From Kosakonia oryzendophytica (GTDB taxonomy: Bacteria; Pseudomonadota; Gammaproteobacteria; Enterobacterales; Enterobacteriaceae), in the NCBI RefSeq assembly GCF_900094925.1, contig NZ_FMAY01000003.1, positions 62,001 to 126,000 of the forward strand: a stretch of DNA of 64,000 nt, read 5' to 3'. Each line of letters starts with the position of its first letter. Position 1 is the stretch's first letter. Below are positions 1-8,032 of the stretch, piece after piece. The translations under genes and the position numbers were made by a program. The notes under the pieces are model-generated. The model searched no databases. It was not told where the DNA came from and saw only the letters and a list, made by a program, of their open reading frames with translations.

Positions 1-73
1 GCCAAAATAGCCATTAAAAAGGCAAGTTATAAATTACACAGGCAAATTTCCAGACGCTCCGGGAGGGTGTAAC

Positions 74-640
74 ATGGAAAGAAAAATAGACGTCATATTA
101 TGCAAAATAAATTGCTCATACACAAAGAAAGGTATTATTCAACTCGCCAAAGAGATACGACACGGCAGCGGTTTACAGGTTGCCATTAACTTTACCGCTC
201 CGTATTCCAGTCGGTATATTCTGGCTGTCACCAAAGGCCATTTTACACCGTTTACGCTGGTCGATTCCCCCGTAATAGTTATACCGGATAAAATACCGGT
301 AGAGGTATTACTGGATATACTTACTGAGTTTATATATGGCCGCGTAAGCAGCCACGTTAAAACGGTCAGGCTTGGCCGTCAGGAAGTTGCAATACTGAAA
401 GAGATGATTTTTGAAAAAAGTGACGATGATATATCCAACCTATTAAAAATCAACAAAAAAACCGTTTCCTCACACAAGGACAATATCAAAAAGAAAATTT
501 CCGCCAATTCGAAAATTGATATTTTCTATGCTTTCAGTATCTTTTCGTTTGAAGATTGCGAACTGTCCTCAAGCGACGATGAAACACGCTACACGCAGTC
601 CGGTTTTTTCCCAGAATATAAATATAAAATGGTATCCTGA
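74..640 (+). CDS. LuxR-type HTH transcriptional regulator
   Basis: The product is 188 residues. The last 70 or so form a LuxR/FixJ-type helix-turn-helix: a segment beginning RQEVAILKEM is followed by ISNLLKINKKTVSSHKDNIKKK, in which KTVSSHKDNI is the recognition helix. The first ~110 residues have no recognisable receiver or autoinducer domain, as in RcsA/FimZ/BglJ-type accessory regulators. The ATG follows GGGAGGGTG, a good ribosome site. It is lysine and isoleucine rich and more AT-rich than the genes to its right, which suggests acquired DNA. No partner gene is visible because the window begins just upstream. The target is unknown; a fimbrial or capsule regulator is a guess. Confidence 0.75.
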   Translation: MERKIDVILCKINCSYTKKGIIQLAKEIRHGSGLQVAINFTAPYSSRYILAVTKGHFTPFTLVDSPVIVIPDKIPVEVLLDILTEFIYGRVSSHVKTVRLGRQEVAILKEMIFEKSDDDISNLLKINKKTVSSHKDNIKKKISANSKIDIFYAFSIFSFEDCELSSSDDETRYTQSGFFPEYKYKMVS

Positions 641-764
641 ATTTTCAATATAACTTGCATAGGGATTAACATTTCTCACCTGTCGTGCCGCACCCTTTGC
701 TGTCATGATTTGCTTCAAGAAATGTTATGACCGATATTTGACTCAACAGCAGGAACGACATTAA

Positions 765-791
765 GGCATCAGCAAGCAGATTGCTGATGCC
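765..791 (+). terminator. Hairpin terminator after the LuxR-type gene
   Basis: An 11-bp perfect stem (GGCATCAGCAA pairing with TTGCTGATGCC, loop of 5) is followed by TTTCC. It lies 125 bp past the LuxR-type stop codon. The T-run is short, so it may be only moderately efficient. Confidence 0.6.
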
Positions 792-1274
792 TTTCCTGTT
801 CTGACCAACAAATGTTAAAATCACATGTGCTTTTTATGCAACGTAACCACCATACATGAACGTATAATTACCCACTCTTTTTCCGCGTTCGCCGTACGCC
901 TCCCATTTCTCTGGCGCGTAACATTTGTGTATGCTTATAAAAGGAACAAACAATTAAAACGAATAACATACCAATCAAAATAAAGCCCATCATAATTATT
1001 TAGCCAATCCAGGTTGCTGTGACAGATAATTGTGCTGTGAGACATAAAGTATCGCAACCGCGCCATCATAAACCAGCCCGTAACCCGGTGGGTATATCGC
1101 TTTACCCTTTCTGCTTATAAATGAGCGAGATTTCCGCGCAAGCGAAGATAACCGCATTAGCCTGTATCTGATCGATTTATGAAACCCAGCATATCTCGTT
1201 TCAGGAATTCTCATCGCCAGCGTTCGGCCTAAAATAGGCCGCATCTGTAAAACAAAGACCTGAGGATATCACCG
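792..1274. other. Intergenic stretch without a supported gene
   Basis: About 480 bp between the hairpin after the LuxR-type gene and the metallo-beta-lactamase-fold gene. Short open frames on the minus strand have no ribosome site and no protein-like composition. The right end should hold the promoter of the next gene. I see nothing else. Confidence 0.5.
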
Positions 1275-2126
1275 ATGAACCGCACATTAGCCGGCATACT
1301 ACTGACGCTGGCAGCCACTTCCGCCACTGCCGCCCCTTTACACCTGGAGGTGTATAACCCCCAGGAAAACGGCATTTTTGCCGTCTCATCCACGCTGGTT
1401 TCCGGGCCAACAGAGGCGATCCTGTTCGATGCGCAGTTCAGCGTACAGGACGGTGAAAAACTGGTGAAGATGATTAAAGCCAGCGGGAAAACCCTCAAAG
1501 AGATCGTGATCACCTCCGGCGATCCGGACTTCTATTTTGGTCTTGAACCGATTGTTAAAGCCTTCCCGCAGGTGAGCGTCGTCGCCTCGCCGCAGGTGGT
1601 AAAACATATTGAGGAGACCAAAGCCGCGAAGCTGGCCTTCTGGGGGCCACAAATGAAAGAAGGCGCACCACAGACCCTCATCGTCCCCCAACCGGTTGCT
1701 TCTGCGCGCTTCACGGTTGATGGAGAAACACTGGAACTTCGCCATCCGGACAGTTATGCCGCTTATGTCTGGATCCCGGCCAATAACGCGATCCTTGGCG
1801 GCACCGCCGTTTCCAGCGGCATCCATGTCTGGACAGCAGACACGCAAACGCCAGCAGCCCGTGCCGAATGGCGCCAGGTATTGAGTGAAATGCAGCGCCT
1901 TAAACCTCAGCAGGTGATCCCTGGTCACTATCTGGGCGCGCGCCCGGCGGGAGATGAGGCCATTCGCTTCACGGCGGATTACCTGCAACGCTTTGAACAA
2001 GCATTGCAGACCCATCGGTCGTCTGCGGAAGTCATCAAAACCATGACGCAGCACTGGCCGCATCTTGCGGAAGAGAGTTCGCTGACACTGAGCGCCAAAG
2101 TGAATACCGGCGAAATGAAGTGGTAA
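1275..2126 (+). CDS. Exported metallo-beta-lactamase-fold protein with degenerate metal site
   Basis: A 283-residue protein with a Sec signal peptide (MNRTLAGILLTLAATSATAA) and the overall MBL fold. The usual first metal motif THxHxDH is replaced at about residue 80 by TSGDPDFYF, so three of its four metal ligands are gone. A later PGHYLG motif keeps the C-terminal histidine. It is therefore related to periplasmic MBL-fold hydrolases, but may bind one metal or none and may not be catalytic. The start is supported by GAGG upstream. It stands alone, converging with a LysR gene across a shared terminator. The substrate is unknown. Confidence 0.75.
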   Translation: MNRTLAGILLTLAATSATAAPLHLEVYNPQENGIFAVSSTLVSGPTEAILFDAQFSVQDGEKLVKMIKASGKTLKEIVITSGDPDFYFGLEPIVKAFPQVSVVASPQVVKHIEETKAAKLAFWGPQMKEGAPQTLIVPQPVASARFTVDGETLELRHPDSYAAYVWIPANNAILGGTAVSSGIHVWTADTQTPAARAEWRQVLSEMQRLKPQQVIPGHYLGARPAGDEAIRFTADYLQRFEQALQTHRSSAEVIKTMTQHWPHLAEESSLTLSAKVNTGEMKW

Positions 2127-2130
2127 CAAA

Positions 2131-2147
2131 CGGGGCACATTGCCCCG
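2131..2147. terminator. Bidirectional terminator
   Basis: A 7-bp stem CGGGGCA/TGCCCCG with a 3-base loop is followed by TTTTCTG, between the convergent MBL-fold and LysR genes. Confidence 0.75.
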
Positions 2148-2165
2148 TTTTCTGCATTAGCGCGG

Positions 2166-3050
2166 TCAGGTGGTGTGCCGCAATGCGTCTGCAACCGCCG
2201 CCAGAAACAGCGTTAATGCCGCGTGCTGGTGCTCGCGAGATTGATATAAACCATAAATGCCCAGTCGCTGCGGCTCAAGGTGCGGCAACACCGTGACCAG
2301 CGCCCCGCGTGCCAGCGCCTCACGGGCTTCCTGTTCCGGCACCAGCGCCAGGCCGCATCCGGCCACTGCCGCATCGCACAATACCGACGAAATCCCGGCG
2401 CTCAGGTTACCGTTTGCCAGCACCGTAAAGCGAGTTTGTGCGCTGTCGGTAAAGTGCCATGTCTGACCGGCGAAGCCGCTGTAATAAAGGCAGTTATGCT
2501 GTTCGAGATCCGCCGCACGCTGCGGTACGCCATGCAGGCGAAGATAGTCCGGAGAGGCGCACAGTACCGATCGGCACTCACCCAGACGCATCGCAATCGC
2601 GCCAGGCTCAGGATTATTGGTAATGCGGATCGCCAGATCAATACGTTCACCGATCAGGTTGACGGGTTGAGGGCTAATATCAATTTCAATTTTTAACGCC
2701 GGATAGCGCGCGAGAAATGCCGGCAGCACCGGCCCGACAATGTGGCTGGCGGTAAAGTGAGCGCAGGCAATGCGTAACGTGCCGGAAGGCGTTTCGCGCG
2801 TGGATTGCTGTTCAATATCCTCAAACAACGGCGTCAGTTGCCGCGTACGAAGAAGCGTATTTTCCCCTGCCGGGGTCAGCGTCAGACGGCGGGAGGAACG
2901 GTGGATAAGCCGCGCTCCGGCCCATTTTTCCATCTCGTCCAGGTAGCGGCTCACCATAGGCCGCGAAATGCCCAGCGCACGCGACGCGGCGCTCAGGCTA
3001 CCCAGTTCGCAAATACGATTAAACACCACTACCGCCATGACCCTGTCCAT
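2166..3050 (-). CDS. LysR-family transcriptional regulator
   Basis: The protein is 294 residues from the ATG at 3050 (MDRVMAVVVF). An upstream GTG would add 15 residues that do not fit the family. The N-terminal winged helix has the typical SLSAASRALGISRPMVSRYLDEME recognition region, followed by RLIHRSSRRLTLTPAG and a periplasmic-binding-like effector domain. It belongs to the LysR class often beside oxidoreductases or transporters, but neither neighbour points to a target: it is divergent from the KTSC gene and convergent with the MBL-fold gene. Length is normal for the family. Confidence 0.85.
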   Translation of the reverse strand: MDRVMAVVVFNRICELGSLSAASRALGISRPMVSRYLDEMEKWAGARLIHRSSRRLTLTPAGENTLLRTRQLTPLFEDIEQQSTRETPSGTLRIACAHFTASHIVGPVLPAFLARYPALKIEIDISPQPVNLIGERIDLAIRITNNPEPGAIAMRLGECRSVLCASPDYLRLHGVPQRAADLEQHNCLYYSGFAGQTWHFTDSAQTRFTVLANGNLSAGISSVLCDAAVAGCGLALVPEQEAREALARGALVTVLPHLEPQRLGIYGLYQSREHQHAALTLFLAAVADALRHTT

Positions 3051-3206
3051 ATGCCCATCCGATCGTTTAACGAAACTTTTGCCGCATTGTTGCACAAAAC
3101 AATCCTACCAAATCTTGTTGGGGTAAATCCTTGCGCTGACTGTAAATATTCACGACAACCTGCCGATAGGAGGGAGGTATTTTTAACAGTGATGTTTGCA
3201 GGATGA

Positions 3207-3446
3207 ATGACCATGAAAAGACACCCTTTGAGCTGTCGTGCGCTAAAAGCAGCCGGGTACGATCCGAATTCCAGCGTGCTTGAACTTGAACACAGTAACG
3301 GACGCGTCGAGCAGTATCTGGGCGTACCGCCAAAAACCTGGCAAGGCTTTCTGATGAGTCACGATCAGGAGAAATACTTTCGGGACAATATCGCGAATAG
3401 TTTCTTAAAAATTGTCGTTGAACAGGCAAATTACAGCCGTTTCTGA
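3207..3446 (+). CDS. KTSC-domain small protein
   Basis: A 79-residue protein matching the KTSC domain pattern: SSVLELEHSNGRVEQYLGVP followed by PKTWQGFLMS and a C-terminal hydrophobic strand-helix. The family is named from its occurrence at the C-terminus of some lysyl-tRNA synthetases. Stand-alone copies have no established role. The ATG at 3207 follows AGGAT; a second in-frame ATG at 3213 is also possible. It is divergent from the LysR gene and has no operon partner. Confidence 0.75.
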   Translation: MTMKRHPLSCRALKAAGYDPNSSVLELEHSNGRVEQYLGVPPKTWQGFLMSHDQEKYFRDNIANSFLKIVVEQANYSRF

Positions 3447-3549
3447 AGCCTGAAACGATAAATTTGCCCGCCGTTGTGCTAACGTTGTCTCGCCGCAGAC
3501 GACGCGGCTTCTCACGGCTTAATGCCGGTCAACAGCGTAAAGAGGGTGT

Positions 3550-3648
3550 ATGAGAATCGGCATTGCTTTCCCCATTCTGGTTTTTATTGTCGCGGTCGCT
3601 TTTCTGGCGTGGTTTATCCTTGGCGGTTACGCCTCGCCCGGCGTCTGA
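3550..3648 (+). CDS. Putative 32-residue single-pass membrane protein
   Basis: An open frame of 33 codons including the stop (MRIGIAFPILVFIVAVAF then LAWFILGGYASPGV). It has GAGGG just upstream of the ATG. Residues 4-24 form one clear hydrophobic transmembrane segment, and the tail is short. This is the profile of the small membrane proteins that bind transporters or sensor kinases in enterobacteria. It ends 8 bp before the convergent MFS gene. I do not recognise a named homologue. It is too short for ordinary gene callers. Confidence 0.5.
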   Translation: MRIGIAFPILVFIVAVAFLAWFILGGYASPGV

Positions 3649-3656
3649 TACCGCAC

Positions 3657-4892
3657 TCAGGCGCGGTGGAGGAATGGTCGGCAGATAACGACCATCGCCA
3701 GCGCGCTGAGTAAGGGCAACAACGCCAGCCATAGCCACGCAATGCTGGCCTCAACGGAAGGCGTCAGCGCATTATCCAGTTGCCCACCCAGCAAGAAATT
3801 CCCCAGCAGCACGGTGATCCCCCCCATCGACGACAACGCGCCGTAATGTGCGCCAAGGTTCTGATCGCCTGCAAAATGCGGGATCAAATCTTTCCCCACC
3901 GGGACAATCAACATCTGCCCAAGTGTGAGCAAGGTGACCATGCACGCGGCAGGCAGGTGGCGCTGCCAGTTATCCGTCGCGGGGAACGCGGCAAAGAGCG
4001 ACACGCTAACAAACGAGGCGGCCAGCAGCGCAAATCCGATGGGTAATATGCGCGCCGCGCCTATACGGCGGGCGATACGCGCCAGCGGCATCTGTAAGGT
4101 AATAATCAATATCGAGGCCAGCATAAACAGCGGGCCAAGCGTTTTTTCACTACTGCCGGAGCGGGTCAGTTCTACGGGCAACGCCAGATAGAGCTGATTG
4201 TAGCTAAACAGATAACTGCTCCAGGCCAGCATAAAGGCGACAAACCGCGGGTTACGAAACGTTTTCCACCACGGCAACACCTGCAATGTCTCTGCTTTGC
4301 CTTGCGTACGCGGCAGGCAGAAAAACAGCACCAGCAAGGCGATAACAAATACCCCTGCCCCCGCCAGCGCCACGCGCTGAAAGCCAAAACCGGCCAGCAA
4401 CGAACCAAGCAGCGGCCCGAGCACTGTGCCCAGTTCACCGCAAATGGCAAAGAAGGCAAACCATTCGGCGCGGCTGCGTTTTCCCGCTTTTTCGCTTTCC
4501 GTTCCTGCCTTTGCCAGTAAGGCTTCAATCGCCGGGGAGAACAGCGCGCCGCCCACACCGGTTAAACACGCGCCCAACACCACCGGCGTCAGCGCGTCAC
4601 CCAACGCCAGCAGCAAATAACCGCTGATTCTCACCAGACAGCCGCACAGAATAATCACCCGTGCCCCATAACGATCGGCGAGCGCTCCGCCGAGCAGAAA
4701 CATCCCCTGCTGAGAGAATGTGCGTAAACCAATGATCAAGCCAATCAGCGACCCCGACAGCAATAAATCATCACGCAGAAAGATCGCCAGAAACGGCACC
4801 ACGGCATAAAAGCCGATGTTGAAAATAAGCTGGCTACCAGCAAGCAGATAAGGCGATGTCCCTTTCGTTGGGGCAGAAAAATGAGCATGCAT
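3657..4892 (-). CDS. MFS transporter, MdtH-like
   Basis: About 411 residues with twelve hydrophobic segments. After the first helix comes the MFS signature region GLIIGLRTFSQQGMFLLGGALADRYG, close in form to the QFIQQGLGIFGGAIADRFG of MdtH/YceL drug exporters. I chose the ATG at 4892 (MHAHFSAPTKG). A TTG at 4925 would add 11 residues, and neither start has a strong ribosome site. It is divergent from an iron-type ABC uptake operon and its start lies 160-200 bp from two Fur-like boxes, so a role in metal or siderophore traffic is possible. The substrate is not shown by the sequence. Confidence 0.75.
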   Translation of the reverse strand: MHAHFSAPTKGTSPYLLAGSQLIFNIGFYAVVPFLAIFLRDDLLLSGSLIGLIIGLRTFSQQGMFLLGGALADRYGARVIILCGCLVRISGYLLLALGDALTPVVLGACLTGVGGALFSPAIEALLAKAGTESEKAGKRSRAEWFAFFAICGELGTVLGPLLGSLLAGFGFQRVALAGAGVFVIALLVLFFCLPRTQGKAETLQVLPWWKTFRNPRFVAFMLAWSSYLFSYNQLYLALPVELTRSGSSEKTLGPLFMLASILIITLQMPLARIARRIGAARILPIGFALLAASFVSVSLFAAFPATDNWQRHLPAACMVTLLTLGQMLIVPVGKDLIPHFAGDQNLGAHYGALSSMGGITVLLGNFLLGGQLDNALTPSVEASIAWLWLALLPLLSALAMVVICRPFLHRA

Positions 4893-5011
4893 GCAGAAAT
4901 CGTTAACCCTGTCAGGAAGGCGCAAAGGTGACTTTAATACCGGGTTCGCACGACACTGGCAACCCTTTCCAACATCTTAAAAAAGAGAGAACGCCGACCC
5001 CATCCCCCGTA

Positions 5012-5040
5012 TTGACAAGCATTCTGCCGCTCGGTATAAG
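5012..5040 (+). promoter_or_regulatory. Sigma-70 promoter of the ABC uptake operon
   Basis: A consensus -35 TTGACA at 5012-5017, a 17-base spacer and -10 TATAAG at 5035-5040 lie just before the substrate-binding protein gene. Confidence 0.7.
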
Positions 5041-5048
5041 AGCCGGCA

Positions 5049-5087
5049 TTAGAATGATTTTCATTTACAATGCTAATAATCATAAAG
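5049..5087 (+). promoter_or_regulatory. Two Fur-like boxes
   Basis: Two adjacent 19-base sites resemble the Fur consensus. The first, 5049-5067, has the core AATGATTTTCATT. The second, 5069-5087, contains ATAATCAT and matches the consensus at about 12 of 19 positions by eye. Both sit immediately after the -10 element, where Fur-iron would block transcription. Confidence 0.55.
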
Positions 5088-5090
5088 GTC

Positions 5091-6107
5091 ATGATGATGC
5101 CACTGTTTAAAAAATCGTTGTTTGCACTGGGGATGCTTTTCACCGCTTCTGCACTGGCAGAAGCCACGCATTATCCGCTGACGCTGGATAACTGCGGTGT
5201 CCAGGTTACTTTCAACAAGGCGCCGCAGCGGGTGGTCGCGCTTGGGCAAAACACAGCGGAAATCATGCTGCTGCTGGGGCTGGAAGATAAAATGGTCGCC
5301 AGCGCGTTCTGGCCGACCAAAGTCCTGCCGCAGCTGGCGGCGCAGAATGCAAAAGTCAACGTCCTGACCGTTGAGATCCCTACACTTGAGTCGATCATTG
5401 CGCAGGAACCGGACTTTGTGGCCGCGCAGTTGCCGATCCTGCTGGGACCAGACAGCAAAGTGGCGAAGCGTGAAGATTTCGCCGCCATTGGCGCAAACAG
5501 CTATCTCTCCCCTGGCGTGTGCGCCACCCAACAGGATAACGGCGACATCTATGGTAGCCGGCACACCCTGTGGAACCCGTCGCTGCTGTATAAAGAGATT
5601 GACGATCTGGCGAAAATTTTCGACGTGCAGGCACGCGGCGACGCGCTGATCGCGCAGTTTAAACAGCGCGAAGAGGCGCTGCGCAAGCAGTTCAGCCACG
5701 GCAAGAAAAATCTCTCCTTCGTGTTCTGGTTCTCCAGCGCCTCCCCGTCTGCGGACGCCTATGTCGGCGGTAAGAACAGCGCCTCGGGCTACATTGCTAA
5801 CCTGCTGGGCGGGCACAGCGCCGTCACCTCCGAAAGCGAATGGCCGACGCTCGGCTGGGAAAGCATTATCGCCACCAACCCGGATGTGATTGTGGTCTCC
5901 AGCCTCGATCGCAATCGCTGGGCACTGGATAACGCCGAAGAGAAGATCAAATTCCTGAAGAGCGATCCGGCAGTCAGCCAGCTTGAGGCGGTGAAAAAAG
6001 GGCATATTGTGGTGATGGACGGTCAGGCGATGAACCCAACGATTCGTACACTGTACGGCGCAGAACAGGTTGCCGCCCAACTGGAGAAGCTGGGGCTGGA
6101 TAAATGA
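5091..6107 (+). CDS. Periplasmic substrate-binding protein, siderophore/B12-class ABC transporter
   Basis: About 338 residues with a signal peptide (MMPLFKKSLFALGMLFTASALA). The mature start, LDNCGVQVTFNKAPQRVVAL, is the typical opening of FecB/BtuF-type (cluster A-II) binding proteins. The C-terminal domain has TLGWESIIATNPDVIVV. Three ATGs in a row (5091, 5094, 5097) follow AAAGG; the exact one is uncertain. It is the first gene of a three-gene operon, and Fur-like boxes in the promoter favour an iron complex as ligand. Cobalamin, haem and other chelates cannot be excluded. Confidence 0.8.
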   Translation: MMMPLFKKSLFALGMLFTASALAEATHYPLTLDNCGVQVTFNKAPQRVVALGQNTAEIMLLLGLEDKMVASAFWPTKVLPQLAAQNAKVNVLTVEIPTLESIIAQEPDFVAAQLPILLGPDSKVAKREDFAAIGANSYLSPGVCATQQDNGDIYGSRHTLWNPSLLYKEIDDLAKIFDVQARGDALIAQFKQREEALRKQFSHGKKNLSFVFWFSSASPSADAYVGGKNSASGYIANLLGGHSAVTSESEWPTLGWESIIATNPDVIVVSSLDRNRWALDNAEEKIKFLKSDPAVSQLEAVKKGHIVVMDGQAMNPTIRTLYGAEQVAAQLEKLGLDK

Positions 6108-7144
6108 CCACGCCCTCCACGGCGGCGCTGAAAAATGCGCCGCTGATTCTGTTACTGCTGCTCTCGCTGGCATTACTGGCGCTGGTGATTGCCGTCAGCG
6201 TTGGTGTGGGTGAACTGGCGATTCCGCTCAGAACCACCTTTTACGCGGTGAGCAATAAACTGGGTCTCACCCACGAGCCGTTAAACCGCATTCACGAAAC
6301 GGTGCTCTGGGATTTCCGCCTGAGTCGGGCACTGGTTGCCGCCTGTTGCGGTGCCGGACTGGCTATTTGCGGTGCGGTACTGCAAAGCCTGCTGAAAAAC
6401 GCACTGGCGGAACCCTATGTGCTGGGTGTTTCCGCCGGGGCATCAACAGGGGCGGTGTCGGTGGTGGTGCTGGGCATCGGTACCGGTGCGGTGTCACTGT
6501 CGGCAGGCGCATTTGCCGGTGCATTTGCTGCCTTTCTGTTTGTCGCCGTGCTGACGAACGGTGCGCGCGGCGGCAATGAGCGCACCATTCTCGCCGGTGT
6601 CGCCGCTTCGCAATTGTTCAATGCGATAACCGCTTACAGCATCAGCACGTCGGCCAGCGCACAACAAGCCCGCGATGTGATGTTCTGGCTATTGGGTAGC
6701 TTTAGCGGCGTTCGCTGGCCGGAGTTCCAGCTGGTTTTGGTGGTCGTGATCCTGGGATTACTGGCCTGCTTGTATCACGCCAAAGCGCTGGATGCCTTCA
6801 CCTTCGGTGATGATGCTGCCGCATCGCTGGGTATTCCTGTTGGTATCGTCCGGTTGATCCTCTTTTCCGTCACCGCGCTGATTACCGCGACAATCGTCAG
6901 TATGGCCGGTTCGATTGGCTTTGTCGGGCTGGTGGTGCCGCATGTGATGCGCTACTTCATTGGGCCGCTGCACCGGAAACTATTGGTGGCCTGTGCGCTG
7001 GCCGGGGCGATTTTAATGGTGCTGGCGGATATCGCCTCGCGCACGCTTATCGCGCCGCAGAGCCTGCCGGTTGGCGTGGTGACCGCGCTGGTGGGTGTGC
7101 CGTTCTTTGCCATTATTCTTTATCGTTCAAGGAGGTTTGCATGA
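6104..7144 (+). CDS. FecCD-family ABC permease
   Basis: A 346-residue polytopic membrane protein of the FecCD/BtuC family. It has the family hallmark regions GAVLQSLLKNALAEPYVLGV near residue 90 and the cytoplasmic coupling segment SIGFVGLVVPHVMRYFIG near 270. Its start overlaps the stop of the binding-protein gene (ATGA), and its own stop overlaps the ATPase gene. It would form the homodimeric inner-membrane channel of the importer. Confidence 0.88.
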   Translation: MTTPSTAALKNAPLILLLLLSLALLALVIAVSVGVGELAIPLRTTFYAVSNKLGLTHEPLNRIHETVLWDFRLSRALVAACCGAGLAICGAVLQSLLKNALAEPYVLGVSAGASTGAVSVVVLGIGTGAVSLSAGAFAGAFAAFLFVAVLTNGARGGNERTILAGVAASQLFNAITAYSISTSASAQQARDVMFWLLGSFSGVRWPEFQLVLVVVILGLLACLYHAKALDAFTFGDDAAASLGIPVGIVRLILFSVTALITATIVSMAGSIGFVGLVVPHVMRYFIGPLHRKLLVACALAGAILMVLADIASRTLIAPQSLPVGVVTALVGVPFFAIILYRSRRFA

Positions 7145-7899
7145 GCATTAGCGCAAGCCGCCTTTGCTGGCGGGTCGGTAAAAAAACCATTGTTAACGAC
7201 GTCTCCCTTGAGGTGCCCAAAGGGCAAACGCTGGGGCTGCTCGGCCCGAACGGCTCTGGCAAATCGTCACTGTTGCGCATTCTGGCCGGGCTACGCCGTC
7301 CGGATAGCGGCAAGGTGATGCTTGATGGCAGTGATATGGCGGCGTTGAAAAAGAAAGCGTTGGCCAGACGCGTGGCGTTTGTTGAGCAACATGCGGCGAC
7401 GGAGGCTAATATCCGCGTGCGTGACGTGGTGAAACTGGGGCGGATTCCCCACCACTCACCGTTCAGCGCCTGGTCCCATCAGGATGACGAGATCGTCAGT
7501 GCGGCGCTGGCGAGGGTGGACATGCTGGAGCACAGCGAACAGGGCTGGCAAAGTCTGTCCGGCGGAGAACGCCAGCGGGTGCATATCGCCCGTGCGCTGG
7601 CGCAGACCCCAAGTGAGATTTTGCTGGACGAGCCGACTAACCATCTCGATATTCACCATCAAATCCATCTGATGCGCCTGGTCAGCGAACTGCCGGTAAC
7701 CAGCATTGTCGCGATTCACGATTTGAACCATGCCGCCATGTTCTGCGATGCGCTGATCGTGATGCAAAAAGGGCAAATCGTGGCACGAGGAACGCCGGAC
7801 GAAGTGTTAACGGAAGCGATGCTGGCGGACGTTTTCCAGGTAAAAGCGCGTATTGAGATCTCACCGGATCACGGCAAAAAACATATCCATTTTTTATAA
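7141..7899 (+). CDS. ABC transporter ATP-binding protein, FecE/BtuD-type
   Basis: A 252-residue ATPase with Walker A GPNGSGKSS (about 36-44), signature LSGGERQRVHIARAL, Walker B ILLDEPTNHLD and the switch histidine in IHDLNHA. The start overlaps the permease stop (ATGA), indicating coupled translation. It powers uptake of the chelate bound by the first gene product. A strong terminator follows directly, so the operon is complete with three genes. No TonB-dependent receptor is encoded nearby. Confidence 0.9.
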   Translation: MSISASRLCWRVGKKTIVNDVSLEVPKGQTLGLLGPNGSGKSSLLRILAGLRRPDSGKVMLDGSDMAALKKKALARRVAFVEQHAATEANIRVRDVVKLGRIPHHSPFSAWSHQDDEIVSAALARVDMLEHSEQGWQSLSGGERQRVHIARALAQTPSEILLDEPTNHLDIHHQIHLMRLVSELPVTSIVAIHDLNHAAMFCDALIVMQKGQIVARGTPDEVLTEAMLADVFQVKARIEISPDHGKKHIHFL

Positions 7900-7904
7900 G
7901 ACAA

Positions 7905-7925
7905 GGGCGCTGAGCGCCCTTTTTT
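7905..7925 (+). terminator. Rho-independent terminator of the ABC operon
   Basis: Perfect stem GGGCGC/GCGCCC, loop TGA, then six T residues, starting 5 bp past the ATPase stop. Confidence 0.9.
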
Positions 7926-8032
7926 CCTGCCACGCCCGTTTACAGAAAATAAGTAAATACAATGGCCTGAACAGACCTGTCTGCCGGTTGCCGGGTGTAC
8001 TATATCGGTGAAAACAGTCACCGGAGTCAGTA

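Noticed and set aside
5073-6173. 366-codon minus-strand open frame over the binding-protein gene
   Set aside because: It is antisense to a clear signal-peptide-bearing binding protein in an overlapping operon. Its composition (H, Q, R rich) is typical of antisense shadows.
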